Source: Campylobacter concisus (lineage in GTDB: Bacteria; Campylobacterota; Campylobacteria; Campylobacterales; Campylobacteraceae). Taken from it: DNA of 64,000 nucleotides. The notes beneath the pieces are model-generated. The model was not told where the DNA came from, did not search any database, and was given only the letters and a program-made list of their open reading frames with translations. The translations under genes were made by a program, and so were the position numbers. Within the stretch, counting starts at the first letter, position 1; each line of letters starts with the position of its first letter. This document shows positions 35,495 to 44,510 of the stretch, one piece after another. The stretch spans positions 1 through 64,000 of the forward strand of contig NZ_PIRZ01000002.1 in the NCBI RefSeq assembly GCF_003048575.1. The letters are read 5' to 3'.

Positions 35495-37216
35495 TTAATC
35501 CTTTGAAATTTCTAAAAACTCATCTACTAGCTTTTTAACCTCGTTTATGCCGATCTGCCAGAAATTTTTATCATTTATGTCAAAGCCAAATTTAGCCACA
35601 AGCTCCTTTGGACTAAGGCTGCCGCCAAGGCTCAAAAACTCGGTGTAAATTTCAACAAAATTTTCGCATTTGCCGCTTTTATAAAGTCCAAAAAGTGCAA
35701 GCACAAGAAGCTGCGCGTAAGAGTAGGCGTAGCAGTAAAATGGTGTGTGTATAAAGTGCGGGATATAGCTCCACCAAATTTTGTAGTAGTCATTTAGTGT
35801 GACGCTTTTGCCAAACATCTTTTTGCTCTCTTTTAGCCAAATTTTATTTAGCTCATCTAGGCTGATCTCGCCCTCATGTGCGTGCACAGCTCGCTCAAAT
35901 GTGGTGAAATTTATCTGGCGGTAAAGCGTAGCAAATATATCCTCGATCTTGCCAGCGAGCAGCGAAATTTTCTCCTTTTTGCTAAGGCCGTCTTTAATGT
36001 GATCAAAAACTAGCATCTCGCAAAAGACTGAAGCCGTCTCAGCCGTGGTTAGCGGAGTGTCTGAATTTAGGTAGCTTACACCATATGAGAGCTTTTGATG
36101 CACGGCATGGCCAAGCTCGTGAGCTAGCGTGAAAAGGTCTCTTCGTTGGTTGGTGTGATTTAGCAAAACATAAGGGTGAGTGTCGCTTGATCCTGAGTGA
36201 GAAAACGCCCCACCTCGCTTGTTTGGCGCTGGATAAACGTCGATCCAGCCATTACTAAAAGCGCTTTTTACGATCTCGCCAAATTTGGGCGAAAATGCCC
36301 CAAATGCCTTTAAAACTATCTTTTTGCACTCATCAAATTTATACTCACCCTCGCTGCTAAGAGGCGCGTATCTATCGTAGTCATGAAGCCTTTTAAGGCC
36401 TAAAATTTCTCTTTTTCGCTCATAAAATTTAGCAACTAGATCAAAATTTTTCTCAGTTATAGCAATTAGCGAATCAACGCTTTTTTTACTGATTTGATTT
36501 TCAAGGTGTCTTGGTTCTTCGGGTAGCTTGAAATTTCTAAGCTCGCAGCTTGTTTTTAGATCAGTTTTTATCATATTGTATATATAGCCAAGAAGGTGCT
36601 GGTGTTTGCTAAGCTCGTTTGAGAGGCTTTTGGCGGCTAGTTTTCGCACGCTTTGGTCGTTGTCATGAAGCTTTGCTAAAATTTCCTCTTCGTTTAAAAG
36701 CTCGCCTTTAAATTTAAACCTCATCTTGCTCATGCTCTCATCAAAAAGCCTTGAAAAGCCCTCAGCTCCAGTGCTAGCAGTGCGAAGTAGTACCCTCTCT
36801 TCGGCAACGCTTAGTTGGTGCGGTTTTGCTTTGGCGAGGTTGCTTAGATAGTAGCCATATTTTTTAGAGCTTTTTATGATCTCTTCTTGTTTTTTAGGGC
36901 TAAGCTCATTAAATTTGATCTCAAAAAATATCAAATTTTCATTTGCTTTTGTCGCTATCTCATCGATCTTTGCATAAAATGCACCCTTGCTTGTATCTTT
37001 GGCAAAATTTAAAAAAGCGTAAGTCATTACTTTTGAAATTTTAGCGATTAAATTTTCATATTCGCCAAATGCCTTTAAAAACTCGTCTGTTTTTAAATTT
37101 TCATAATTTTCTAGGTATTTATCTTTAAATTTCTCGCACTCTTTTTGTAAATTTAGTGCGTTTTGCTCGCACTCTTTTTCGTTTGCAAAAAGTGCTTTTA
37201 GATCCCAAATTTGCAT
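35495..37216 (-). CDS. pepF: Oligoendopeptidase F (M3 metallopeptidase)
   Basis: Cytosolic zinc peptidase that cuts oligopeptides. It has 573 residues, usual for the family, almost wholly helical. The zinc motif HELGHAVH lies around residue 365, with the downstream glutamate in TTAETASVFCEML. The gene is separated by one base from the SspB-like gene downstream. Confidence 0.94.
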   Translation of the reverse strand: MQIWDLKALFANEKECEQNALNLQKECEKFKDKYLENYENLKTDEFLKAFGEYENLIAKISKVMTYAFLNFAKDTSKGAFYAKIDEIATKANENLIFFEIKFNELSPKKQEEIIKSSKKYGYYLSNLAKAKPHQLSVAEERVLLRTASTGAEGFSRLFDESMSKMRFKFKGELLNEEEILAKLHDNDQSVRKLAAKSLSNELSKHQHLLGYIYNMIKTDLKTSCELRNFKLPEEPRHLENQISKKSVDSLIAITEKNFDLVAKFYERKREILGLKRLHDYDRYAPLSSEGEYKFDECKKIVLKAFGAFSPKFGEIVKSAFSNGWIDVYPAPNKRGGAFSHSGSSDTHPYVLLNHTNQRRDLFTLAHELGHAVHQKLSYGVSYLNSDTPLTTAETASVFCEMLVFDHIKDGLSKKEKISLLAGKIEDIFATLYRQINFTTFERAVHAHEGEISLDELNKIWLKESKKMFGKSVTLNDYYKIWWSYIPHFIHTPFYCYAYSYAQLLVLALFGLYKSGKCENFVEIYTEFLSLGGSLSPKELVAKFGFDINDKNFWQIGINEVKKLVDEFLEISKD

Positions 37217-37303
37217 ATTTATCCTTTAAATTTTTGGGACATTTTACAAAAAAATGGATAAAAGTAAAATTTCAGCCAAAATTTAGCTGAAATTTTATGA
37301 AGA

Positions 37304-38671
37304 TTAGTTTGAAGTCTCTGAGGCTACGGCTGTAAAAAGAACGTCTGATGAGCTATTTAACGCAGTTTCAACTGAGTCTTGGATGACGCCTATCGTAAAG
37401 CCAACTGTGACAAACTGCATTGCTATGTCATTGCTGATACCAAAAAGACCGCACGCTAATGGCACTAGAAGAAGCGATCCTCCAGCCACACCTGAAGCGC
37501 CGCATGCACCAAGAGCTGAGATAAAGCAAAGAAGTAGCGCATCGCCAAATGTAACTGTGATAGATGGGATAGAATTTACCGCGGTAAGCGCTAGGATACT
37601 AATGGTAACTGCCGCACCGCCCATGTTTATGGTGGCTCCAAGTGGGATAGAGATAGAGTAAAGCTCCTCTTTTAGACCAAGCTTTTTGCAAAGTGCCATA
37701 TTTACAGGGATATTTGCGGCCGAGCTTCTTGTAAAAAATGCTGAAATAGCGCTCTCTTTTAGACAGATCATGACAAGTGGATAAGGATTTTTTCTAGTTA
37801 ATACAAAAACCATGGCTGGATAGATGATAAATGCGACAACAAGCATTGCTCCAACAAGAACTAAAATTAGTTTTAGATATCCTGCAAGTACTTCAAATCC
37901 AGTTTCATGAATGCTAATAGTAACCATACCAAAGATACCAAACGGAGCTAGTCTAATGATAAATTTAACGATATGAGTTACGCCATCACTTATATCTTTA
38001 AATACTTTTTTGGTCTCAGCTGTGGAGTTTCTAAGTGCGATACCACTACCAACCGCCCAAGTGATTATACCTATATAGTTACCATTTGCTAAAGCATTTA
38101 TCGGGTTTTCAACCATTTTATAAATGAGATCTTTTAAAACATTAGTAATTCCCTGAGGCGCTGACATATCAGCACTTGCAAGACCTTTTAAAGAAAGCTC
38201 CACTGGAAATAAAAAACTAGCAATAACTGCAACAACGGCTGCTAAAAATGTACCAATTAGATAGAGTGTAATGATCTTTTGCATACCTTTTGTATGACCA
38301 AAATCTCTTAAAATGATGGATGTTGCCACTAAAACAAAGACAAGAATTGGTGCGATAGCTTTTAAAGCGCCTTTGAATAAATCGCCTAAAACTGAAGCTG
38401 AAGCTGCGATAGAATCGGCTGAACTAGCTTTTTCTTTGGCTTCGTTTAGCTGCTTGGCTTCATCTTGACTAAGGTGAGTTTTTATAACTTCATCTACGCT
38501 CAAACCAGTTTCGTTTTGAATAGTTTGAATTTTAGCCGAGATCTTGTTATAAGGAGTAGCTTCGTAGTGTGTGTAAAAGCCAACTAGGGCACCTAGGATG
38601 ATACCAACTAAAATTTGAACTATCAAATTTCCATCGGCGTATCTTCTTGCTATGTTTTTAAGCATATTCAT
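37304..38671 (-). CDS. sstT: Sodium/serine-threonine symporter SstT
   Basis: Inner-membrane Na+-coupled transporter of the dicarboxylate/amino acid:cation (DAACS) family. Close to E. coli SstT along most of its 455 residues: [60 protein letters not shown]. Residues about 36-96 hold an extra, helical, charged segment between the first two membrane helices that E. coli SstT lacks. Serine is a major carbon source for Campylobacter, so uptake fits the lifestyle. ATG 38671 or the ATG two codons later may be the start. Confidence 0.92.
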   Translation of the reverse strand: MNMLKNIARRYADGNLIVQILVGIILGALVGFYTHYEATPYNKISAKIQTIQNETGLSVDEVIKTHLSQDEAKQLNEAKEKASSADSIAASASVLGDLFKGALKAIAPILVFVLVATSIILRDFGHTKGMQKIITLYLIGTFLAAVVAVIASFLFPVELSLKGLASADMSAPQGITNVLKDLIYKMVENPINALANGNYIGIITWAVGSGIALRNSTAETKKVFKDISDGVTHIVKFIIRLAPFGIFGMVTISIHETGFEVLAGYLKLILVLVGAMLVVAFIIYPAMVFVLTRKNPYPLVMICLKESAISAFFTRSSAANIPVNMALCKKLGLKEELYSISIPLGATINMGGAAVTISILALTAVNSIPSITVTFGDALLLCFISALGACGASGVAGGSLLLVPLACGLFGISNDIAMQFVTVGFTIGVIQDSVETALNSSSDVLFTAVASETSN

Positions 38672-38811
38672 TTGACACCTTAATAAATTAGTTTTTTGTT
38701 GATTTTAGCTAAACAATTTTTAAATATAAAGAATTTGATAAAGATTAATTAGCCTTTTAAATAGATTTGTTACAATTGCACAAAATTTAGTCAAGAAAAA
38801 AAAGGATGAAA

Positions 38812-40017
38812 ATGTATCTATTTACCTCTGAAGTTGTAAGTCCAGGTCATCCAGATAAATGTGCTGATATAATCGCTGATAGCATAGTGGATACTATTTT
38901 AACACAAGATCCAAATGGGCGTGTTGCAAGTGAAGTCTTTGTGGCTGGGAAAAACATAGTAATAGGCGGAGAGATAAACTCAAAAGTAAAACTCTCTTTT
39001 AAAGATTATGAAAAGATCGTAAAAGATGCTCTTGCACATATCGGATATGATGGAAAGAGTAATTTTACAAAAGAGCAGTGCTTGCATCCAGATGATATCG
39101 AGGTCAAAGTCTGCATAAATCAACAAAGCCCAGATATAAATCAAGGCGTTGATCAAAGTAGCGGTGAGATAGGGGCAGGCGATCAAGGTATCATGTTTGG
39201 CTTTGCAAGCTGCGAAGCGAAAGAATTTATGCCTGCAGCTATAACTTACGCAAGAATGCTTTGCGAAAAAGTATATAAATTTGCCAAAGCAAACCCTGAT
39301 AAGCTTGGTGTTGATATAAAAACGCAAGTTACTATTGATTACGGTAGCAAAGATAACTTTGAAAACTGCAAACCTCAAAGTATCCACACTATCGTTGTCT
39401 CTGCCCCTTGCGTGGAGAGCATGAAGATAGAAGAGCTTCGCGCACTAATACAAAATTTAATAGATGAAACTGGTCTTCCAAAAGAACTATATAATAAAGA
39501 AAAAACGATCATCTATATAAACCCAACAGGCAGATATGTAAATCACAGCTCACTTCACGATAGCGGTCTAACAGGCAGAAAACTAATCGTCGATAGCTTT
39601 GGCGGATATAGTCCAATAGGCGGTGGTGCTCAGTCAAGCAAGGACTACACAAAGGTTGATCGTAGCGGACTTTACGCAGCGCGCTGGATAGCTAAAAATA
39701 TCGTCGCAGCTGGCCTTGCTAAAAAATGTATCGTTCAGATAAGCTACGCGATCGGCGTTGCAAAGCCAACTTCAGTTAGCGTTGATACTATGGGAACTCA
39801 CGCAAACGGCGTAAATGACGATATGCTTTCAAATTTTGTAAGCGAGCATTTTTCTCTAACACCTCGCTGGATAACAAATAAATTTGGTCTTGATAAGCCA
39901 AGTAAAGATACATTTTTATATGCAAAAGTAGCTGCAAAAGGTCAAGTAGGAAATGCAAAATACCCTTGGGAAAAGCTTGATGCGGTTGATACCTTCAAGG
40001 CTTTACTAAAAAAATAA
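38812..40017 (+). CDS. metK: S-adenosylmethionine synthase (Campylobacter-type)
   Basis: Makes S-adenosylmethionine from methionine and ATP. It has 401 residues from ATG 38812, which has AAAGG at an ideal 6-base spacing; an ATG 6 bases upstream abuts that ribosome site. N-terminal TSEVVSPGHPDKCADII and GAGDQGIMFGFA are family hallmarks. The usual GGGAFSGKDPTKVDRSAAY motif is replaced by GGGAQSSKDYTKVDRSGLY, marking a divergent subfamily. It is followed by a strong bidirectional terminator. Confidence 0.95.
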   Translation: MYLFTSEVVSPGHPDKCADIIADSIVDTILTQDPNGRVASEVFVAGKNIVIGGEINSKVKLSFKDYEKIVKDALAHIGYDGKSNFTKEQCLHPDDIEVKVCINQQSPDINQGVDQSSGEIGAGDQGIMFGFASCEAKEFMPAAITYARMLCEKVYKFAKANPDKLGVDIKTQVTIDYGSKDNFENCKPQSIHTIVVSAPCVESMKIEELRALIQNLIDETGLPKELYNKEKTIIYINPTGRYVNHSSLHDSGLTGRKLIVDSFGGYSPIGGGAQSSKDYTKVDRSGLYAARWIAKNIVAAGLAKKCIVQISYAIGVAKPTSVSVDTMGTHANGVNDDMLSNFVSEHFSLTPRWITNKFGLDKPSKDTFLYAKVAAKGQVGNAKYPWEKLDAVDTFKALLKK

Positions 40018-40020
40018 TCA

Positions 40021-40050
40021 AAAAAGTGGCTTTATCTAAAAGCCACTTTA
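40021..40050. terminator. Bidirectional terminator between metK and lnt
   Basis: AAAGTGGCT (40023-40031) pairs with AGCCACTTT (40041-40049). A-rich sequence to the left and T-rich sequence to the right serve convergent metK and lnt. Confidence 0.85.
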
Positions 40051-40059
40051 AATTTCTCT

Positions 40060-41355
40060 TCAAAACTCATCCCAAAACGCTTTTTTAGGCTTTATGATCT
40101 CACTTTTTGAGCCATTTACGCTGTGATAGACTGCTTTATTGTATTTTGTGGCAAGGTACTTTATTAGTAGCCTTTGAAGCACAGGTTCGCTACTTGGCAC
40201 AAACCAACCATTGTTTGTGATAGCTACAACCACGTCAAATTCACCATTATAAAGCTCTTCTCTTGTCGCCTCGTAGCAGATAGCATTTCTAATTTTAACT
40301 CCGTCTATCTCATAGTCGCTAAAATTTTCAGCCTTTTTAAAGTCACTAGCTCCACCAAAAAATAGCTTATTTACCGCATCTTGCATAAATTTTGGCAGAG
40401 GAATTTCTTCGCCAAAAGGCACTAAAAATTTCTTATCCATTCGCCTTAGATCGCCATCTTGAAACAAAAATGCAGAGTTATAAATTTGCTTATTTTCATA
40501 GGCAAGCGCACCAGCTACGATAGTTATCTTTTTAGAAAGCTCTTTTAACTCATCAACAAGTAGCGGCTCATTTGTCATAAATAGTGGAAACGCGCTCTCT
40601 GGAAGGACAATAAGGCGTTTTTGCCCAGCTATAGCGCTACTTATCATGTCTAAATTTTCATTTGTAAATTTCATACGTAGATTTTTATCCCAGCGCACCC
40701 TTTGAGCGACATTAGTGTTTATTAGCTCCACGTTAAATGGCAGAGTTTTTGCCTCGCCACTTTTAAACTGTAAAGCGGCGATCAGGCAGATAAAAGCTAG
40801 GCCAAATTTTAAAAATTTATTACTTAAGCTTAAAGAGATGGCTGCTAAAAATATAAATATAAGCCCTCTCGTGCTTGGTTCAAAAGACCCTAAAACAAGC
40901 GTGGCTTCAAGGTTAAACCAGTTAAAGCCAAATGGATGAACGTAGCTTACTAAAAATAGTAAAACAGCTCTTAGCATGACAAAACTGGGAAAAGAGGCTG
41001 CCCAAAACATAAATCCGTAAACAATGGCCACAAAGAGAATGACAAATGGTATAAGCCAGACTAGTTCATAGTAGATAAAACTAAAGCTGATCCAATAAAA
41101 CCATAAAATTCCTGTGAAAAATCCAGCCACGAAAAAACCAGCTCTGCTTAAATTTATGATGATGTAAATTCCAGTCAAAGTTAAAAATGGCGAGATAAAA
41201 TTTAAGAGTAAATTTTCGAAGAGGCTTAAAAAAATAAAGTTGGAGAGCAAAAAAGCACCGACAAAGGCTTTTATTATAATTTTAGTGCTAAAATGTCCGT
41301 TTAAAAATCTTACAAATAAGGAAATCCATGCAAAACGCTGATTTTTTAACATCAT
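40060..41355 (-). CDS. lnt: Apolipoprotein N-acyltransferase
   Basis: Inner-membrane enzyme that adds the third acyl chain to lipoproteins. It has 431 residues: about seven hydrophobic N-terminal helices (to ~200) followed by a periplasmic nitrilase-like domain. The catalytic triad is visible as Glu in PESAFP, Lys in DKKFLVPFGE and Cys in NAICYE. The start (adjacent ATGs at 41355 and 41352) overlaps the divergent yajC coding region by up to 28 bases; no later good start is seen. Confidence 0.9.
   Translation of the reverse strand: MMLKNQRFAWISLFVRFLNGHFSTKIIIKAFVGAFLLSNFIFLSLFENLLLNFISPFLTLTGIYIIINLSRAGFFVAGFFTGILWFYWISFSFIYYELVWLIPFVILFVAIVYGFMFWAASFPSFVMLRAVLLFLVSYVHPFGFNWFNLEATLVLGSFEPSTRGLIFIFLAAISLSLSNKFLKFGLAFICLIAALQFKSGEAKTLPFNVELINTNVAQRVRWDKNLRMKFTNENLDMISSAIAGQKRLIVLPESAFPLFMTNEPLLVDELKELSKKITIVAGALAYENKQIYNSAFLFQDGDLRRMDKKFLVPFGEEIPLPKFMQDAVNKLFFGGASDFKKAENFSDYEIDGVKIRNAICYEATREELYNGEFDVVVAITNNGWFVPSSEPVLQRLLIKYLATKYNKAVYHSVNGSKSEIIKPKKAFWDEF
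41275..41280 (+). promoter_or_regulatory. Likely yajC promoter -10, inside lnt
   Basis: TATAAT (within TTATTATAATTT) 48 bases before the yajC start, embedded in lnt coding sequence on the other strand. Confidence 0.5.
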
Positions 41356-41600
41356 TACTACCTCTTGTTGTGCTTTTCGCCATATTTTACTTTTTGGTTA
41401 TCAGACCTCAACAAAAACAACAAAAAGCCCACGCAGCAATGCTTGCAGCTCTTGACAAAGGCGATAAGATAGTAACTAATGGTGGACTTATCTGCGAAGT
41501 GATTAAAGCCGAAAATGATTTTATCAAAGTTAAACTTAACGATGATGTAATCGTTCGCATAGCACGCGAGTTTGTAGCTAAAAAGATCGAAGATAAATAA
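41328..41600 (+). CDS. yajC: Sec translocon accessory protein YajC
   Basis: Single-span inner-membrane partner of SecDF, 90 residues. The membrane helix (PLLVVLFAIFYFLVIRPQQK) and GDKIVTNGGLICEV are diagnostic. AAGGAAATCC precedes the ATG. The stop overlaps the secD start (TAATG). Confidence 0.95.
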   Translation: MQNADFLTSLLPLVVLFAIFYFLVIRPQQKQQKAHAAMLAALDKGDKIVTNGGLICEVIKAENDFIKVKLNDDVIVRIAREFVAKKIEDK

Positions 41601-43180
41601 TGCGTAACGCAAGAGTCACATATAGGCTAATTATCTTAATATTAGCCCTGATCTTTGGTTTTGGCTTTTCGGTGCCATCTTTTTTTCAAACACAAAGCGG
41701 AGCTAAAATTTCACTTGGCCTTGATCTTCAAGGCGGCCTTCATATGCTGCTTGGTGTTGAAACGAGCGAAGCTATTCACTCAAAAATAAAATCAATAGCT
41801 GGAAGTATAAATTATTATGCTAAAAAAGAAGATGTATTAATTGATAAATTTAAGATTAAAGAAGAGAACATTGACTTTACTCTCCTTGATGGCGACGAAG
41901 CTCCAAAAGTAGATAAAGCACTTGCTGAGATAAAGGGGCTTGATATAAAAAAAGATGGTTTAAACTACAGCATATCTTTAACAGAACAAGAAAGAGTGGA
42001 TACGATCGAATATGCGATCTCGCAAGCTGTTGAAACTATTAGAAACAGACTCGATCAGTTTGGTCTAGCTGAGCCAACTGTTGCCAGACAGGGCAAAGAT
42101 AATATCCTGGTTGAGCTTCCTGGTATAAAGACTGAAGAGGATGAACAAAGAGCAAGAGATCTCATCGCAAAGGCTGCTCACTTGCAGTTAATGGCAGTTG
42201 ATGATAAAAGACAAGATCAGGCTAATACAATGAGTGAGGCTGAGGCTGAAAGCTATGGTGACGTGATCTTTAAAGATGCTAAAAACGACCGCGTGAAATA
42301 TGTCGTTAAAAACATCCCAGTGCTTGATGGCTCGATGCTAACTGACGCAAAGGTTGCATTTTCTCAGCAAAATAACCTACCGATCATAAATTTCACTCTT
42401 AACTCAGAGGGCGCTAGAATTTTTGGTGATTTTACTGGTGCAAATGTCGGAAAAAGGCTTGCTATCGTGCTTGATGGTAAGGTTTATTCAGCTCCTATTA
42501 TAAATGAAAGAATAGGTGGTGGCAGTGGCCAGATAAGTGGTGGCTTTACCCTTGATGAGGCTCACGACGTAGCGATTGCACTAAGAAGTGGCGCACTTTT
42601 AGCCCCTGTTAAGATGCTGGAAAAAAGAAGTGTCGGTCCATCTTTAGGACAAGAGAGCATCAACCAAAGCATGGTGGCTCTTGCTGCCGGATCTATCTTG
42701 GTTGTGCTATTTATGCTAGTTTATTATGGAATTTCTGGAATTTTTGCAAATATCGCACTAGTTGCGGATGTCGTTATATTAGTCGCTGTTATGGCACTTT
42801 TTGGAGCGACGCTTACTCTGCCAGGTATGGCTGGTATCGTGCTAACTATCGGTATGGCGGTTGATGCAAACGTCATCATAAATGAACGTATCCGCGAGCT
42901 TTTGCGTGAAGGCGTGGCGATAAGAACAGCTGTTCAAAAGGGTTATGAGCACGCCATGAGCGCAATTATCGACTCAAATTTAACTACTATCATCACAGTT
43001 GCGGTGCTTTACGCTTATGGCACTGGCCCAGTTAAAGGCTTTGCAGTAACAATGGCAATAGGTATCATGGCTTCGATGCTAACAGCTATACTTGGCACCC
43101 ATGGTATGTTTGATGCTGCTATGGATAAGATAGAAAAAAGTGGAAATACCAGACTTTGGTTTGGTTATAAAAGGAGCTAA
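41600..43180 (+). CDS. secD: Protein translocase subunit SecD
   Basis: RND-type membrane protein that uses the proton gradient to pull secreted proteins through the channel. It has 526 residues: one N-terminal helix, a large periplasmic P1 domain and five C-terminal helices. LGLDLQGGLHMLLGV, GMAVDANVIINERIRE and EKRSVGPSLGQ are the standard SecD motifs. Coupled to secF by a one-base overlap. Confidence 0.97.
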   Translation: MRNARVTYRLIILILALIFGFGFSVPSFFQTQSGAKISLGLDLQGGLHMLLGVETSEAIHSKIKSIAGSINYYAKKEDVLIDKFKIKEENIDFTLLDGDEAPKVDKALAEIKGLDIKKDGLNYSISLTEQERVDTIEYAISQAVETIRNRLDQFGLAEPTVARQGKDNILVELPGIKTEEDEQRARDLIAKAAHLQLMAVDDKRQDQANTMSEAEAESYGDVIFKDAKNDRVKYVVKNIPVLDGSMLTDAKVAFSQQNNLPIINFTLNSEGARIFGDFTGANVGKRLAIVLDGKVYSAPIINERIGGGSGQISGGFTLDEAHDVAIALRSGALLAPVKMLEKRSVGPSLGQESINQSMVALAAGSILVVLFMLVYYGISGIFANIALVADVVILVAVMALFGATLTLPGMAGIVLTIGMAVDANVIINERIRELLREGVAIRTAVQKGYEHAMSAIIDSNLTTIITVAVLYAYGTGPVKGFAVTMAIGIMASMLTAILGTHGMFDAAMDKIEKSGNTRLWFGYKRS

Positions 43181-44154
43181 TGATGCAAATTTTTACTAAA
43201 GCAAAAGTTTATGATTTTATGCGTTTTAGATTTGCTTCACTAGCATTTTCTATATTTTTATTTGTTGGCTCTATTGTTTTACTTGCTACAAAGGGGTTAA
43301 ACTACGGCATTGATTTCTCTGGCGGTACGCTTATTCAGCTAAAATACGACACCAAAGCACCACTCGATAAAATCCGCGACGCTTTTGGCACAAATGAAGT
43401 ACTTAAAAACGCCTCTGTTACTGAGTTTGGAAGCGAAGATGAGGCTATTATTAGATTTTCAGGTTCAAGCTCAAATTTAACTGGCGACATCGGCACTGAG
43501 ATAAAGCAAATTTTAAAAGATACTGGAAATTTTGAAGTAAGACGTGTTGATATCGTTGGACCAAAGGTTGGTGATGAGCTTAGAGAAAAAGGCTTGATGG
43601 CTCTTGGACTTTCACTAATTGGCATATTAATCTACATCACATTTAGATTTGAGTGGAGATTTGCACTTGCTGCTATTGCAACCGAAATTCACGATATAGT
43701 CATAACTGTCGGTGCTATTTCGCTATTTAATATTGATGTAAATTTGGATACGCTAGCGGCTGTTTTAACGGTACTTGGCTACTCTCTAAATGATACGATT
43801 ATTATCTTTGATAGGATCAGAGAAGGCATAAAAGAGAGCAAGCGAACTGACATCGAGGGTGTTATCAATGAGTCAGTTTCAGCCACACTTTCAAGAACTA
43901 TTCTAACTTCAGCAACTACGATGATGACGGTTCTTGTGTTATTTTTATTCGGTGGAGATATGATACATGGATTTTCATTTATTCTTATCGTTGGTATTGT
44001 CATTGGAACGATCAGTTCGATCTACATCTCTTCGCCGTTTCTTATCTGGTTTAAATTTAGCATCGAGCATTTTAGAAGTAGAGAGACTGAAAAACAAAAG
44101 ATAAAAAAAGAGCGCGAAAAAGAGCGTGCCATGTTTGAGAAAGGCGTTGTGTAA
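43180..44154 (+). CDS. secF: Protein translocase subunit SecF
   Basis: Partner of SecD, 324 residues with six membrane helices. GLNYGIDFSGGTLIQLKY, VGPKVGDELREKG, and VLGYSLNDTIIIFDRIRE are typical. The C-terminus is a long charged tail. Two ATGs (43180, 43183) are adjacent. Confidence 0.97.
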   Translation: MMQIFTKAKVYDFMRFRFASLAFSIFLFVGSIVLLATKGLNYGIDFSGGTLIQLKYDTKAPLDKIRDAFGTNEVLKNASVTEFGSEDEAIIRFSGSSSNLTGDIGTEIKQILKDTGNFEVRRVDIVGPKVGDELREKGLMALGLSLIGILIYITFRFEWRFALAAIATEIHDIVITVGAISLFNIDVNLDTLAAVLTVLGYSLNDTIIIFDRIREGIKESKRTDIEGVINESVSATLSRTILTSATTMMTVLVLFLFGGDMIHGFSFILIVGIVIGTISSIYISSPFLIWFKFSIEHFRSRETEKQKIKKEREKERAMFEKGVV

Positions 44155-44163
44155 GGAGGGATA

Positions 44164-44502
44164 ATGAACTGGGGAAAAGTTATCTACATATTTTTTGCAT
44201 TGATGAGTCTTACGACTACAGCAGAATTTTTATATGATAAAAACGAGATTGCCCTTTTTGTGGCAGCTAGTATAAATTTAGTTTCAACGCTACTTAAGAT
44301 CGGTGTTAAAAATTTACTCTCAGCTGAGCTTTTTGCAAGCTCGCTGGTTGCTGATTTACACCTTATACCAGCTTTTGTTATTTTGCAAGTCTCTGAAAAT
44401 ATAACACTTAGCTATTCGTTGGCTATTGGCGCAGTCATTGCAAATATATTTTCACTAGCCTTGGTTTTAATAGAATCAAGCAAAGCTCAAGAAGAATTTT
44501 AG
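44164..44502 (+). CDS. Small membrane protein of the SecF-LeuS intergenic position
   Basis: A 112-residue protein with about four hydrophobic segments, probably integral in the inner membrane. I believe Campylobacter proteins of this kind are assigned to a domain of unknown function (DUF6394), but I cannot confirm that. It lies 9 bases after secF and 8 bases before leuS, with ribosome site GGAGGG, so it is part of the same operon. A role linked to SecDF is suggested by position only. Confidence 0.75.
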   Translation: MNWGKVIYIFFALMSLTTTAEFLYDKNEIALFVAASINLVSTLLKIGVKNLLSAELFASSLVADLHLIPAFVILQVSENITLSYSLAIGAVIANIFSLALVLIESSKAQEEF

Positions 44503-44510
44503 GAGAAAAA

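Noticed and set aside
38776-38830. metK start at 38806
   Set aside because: The ribosome site directly touches that ATG; 38812 has proper spacing and the usual MYLFTSE start.
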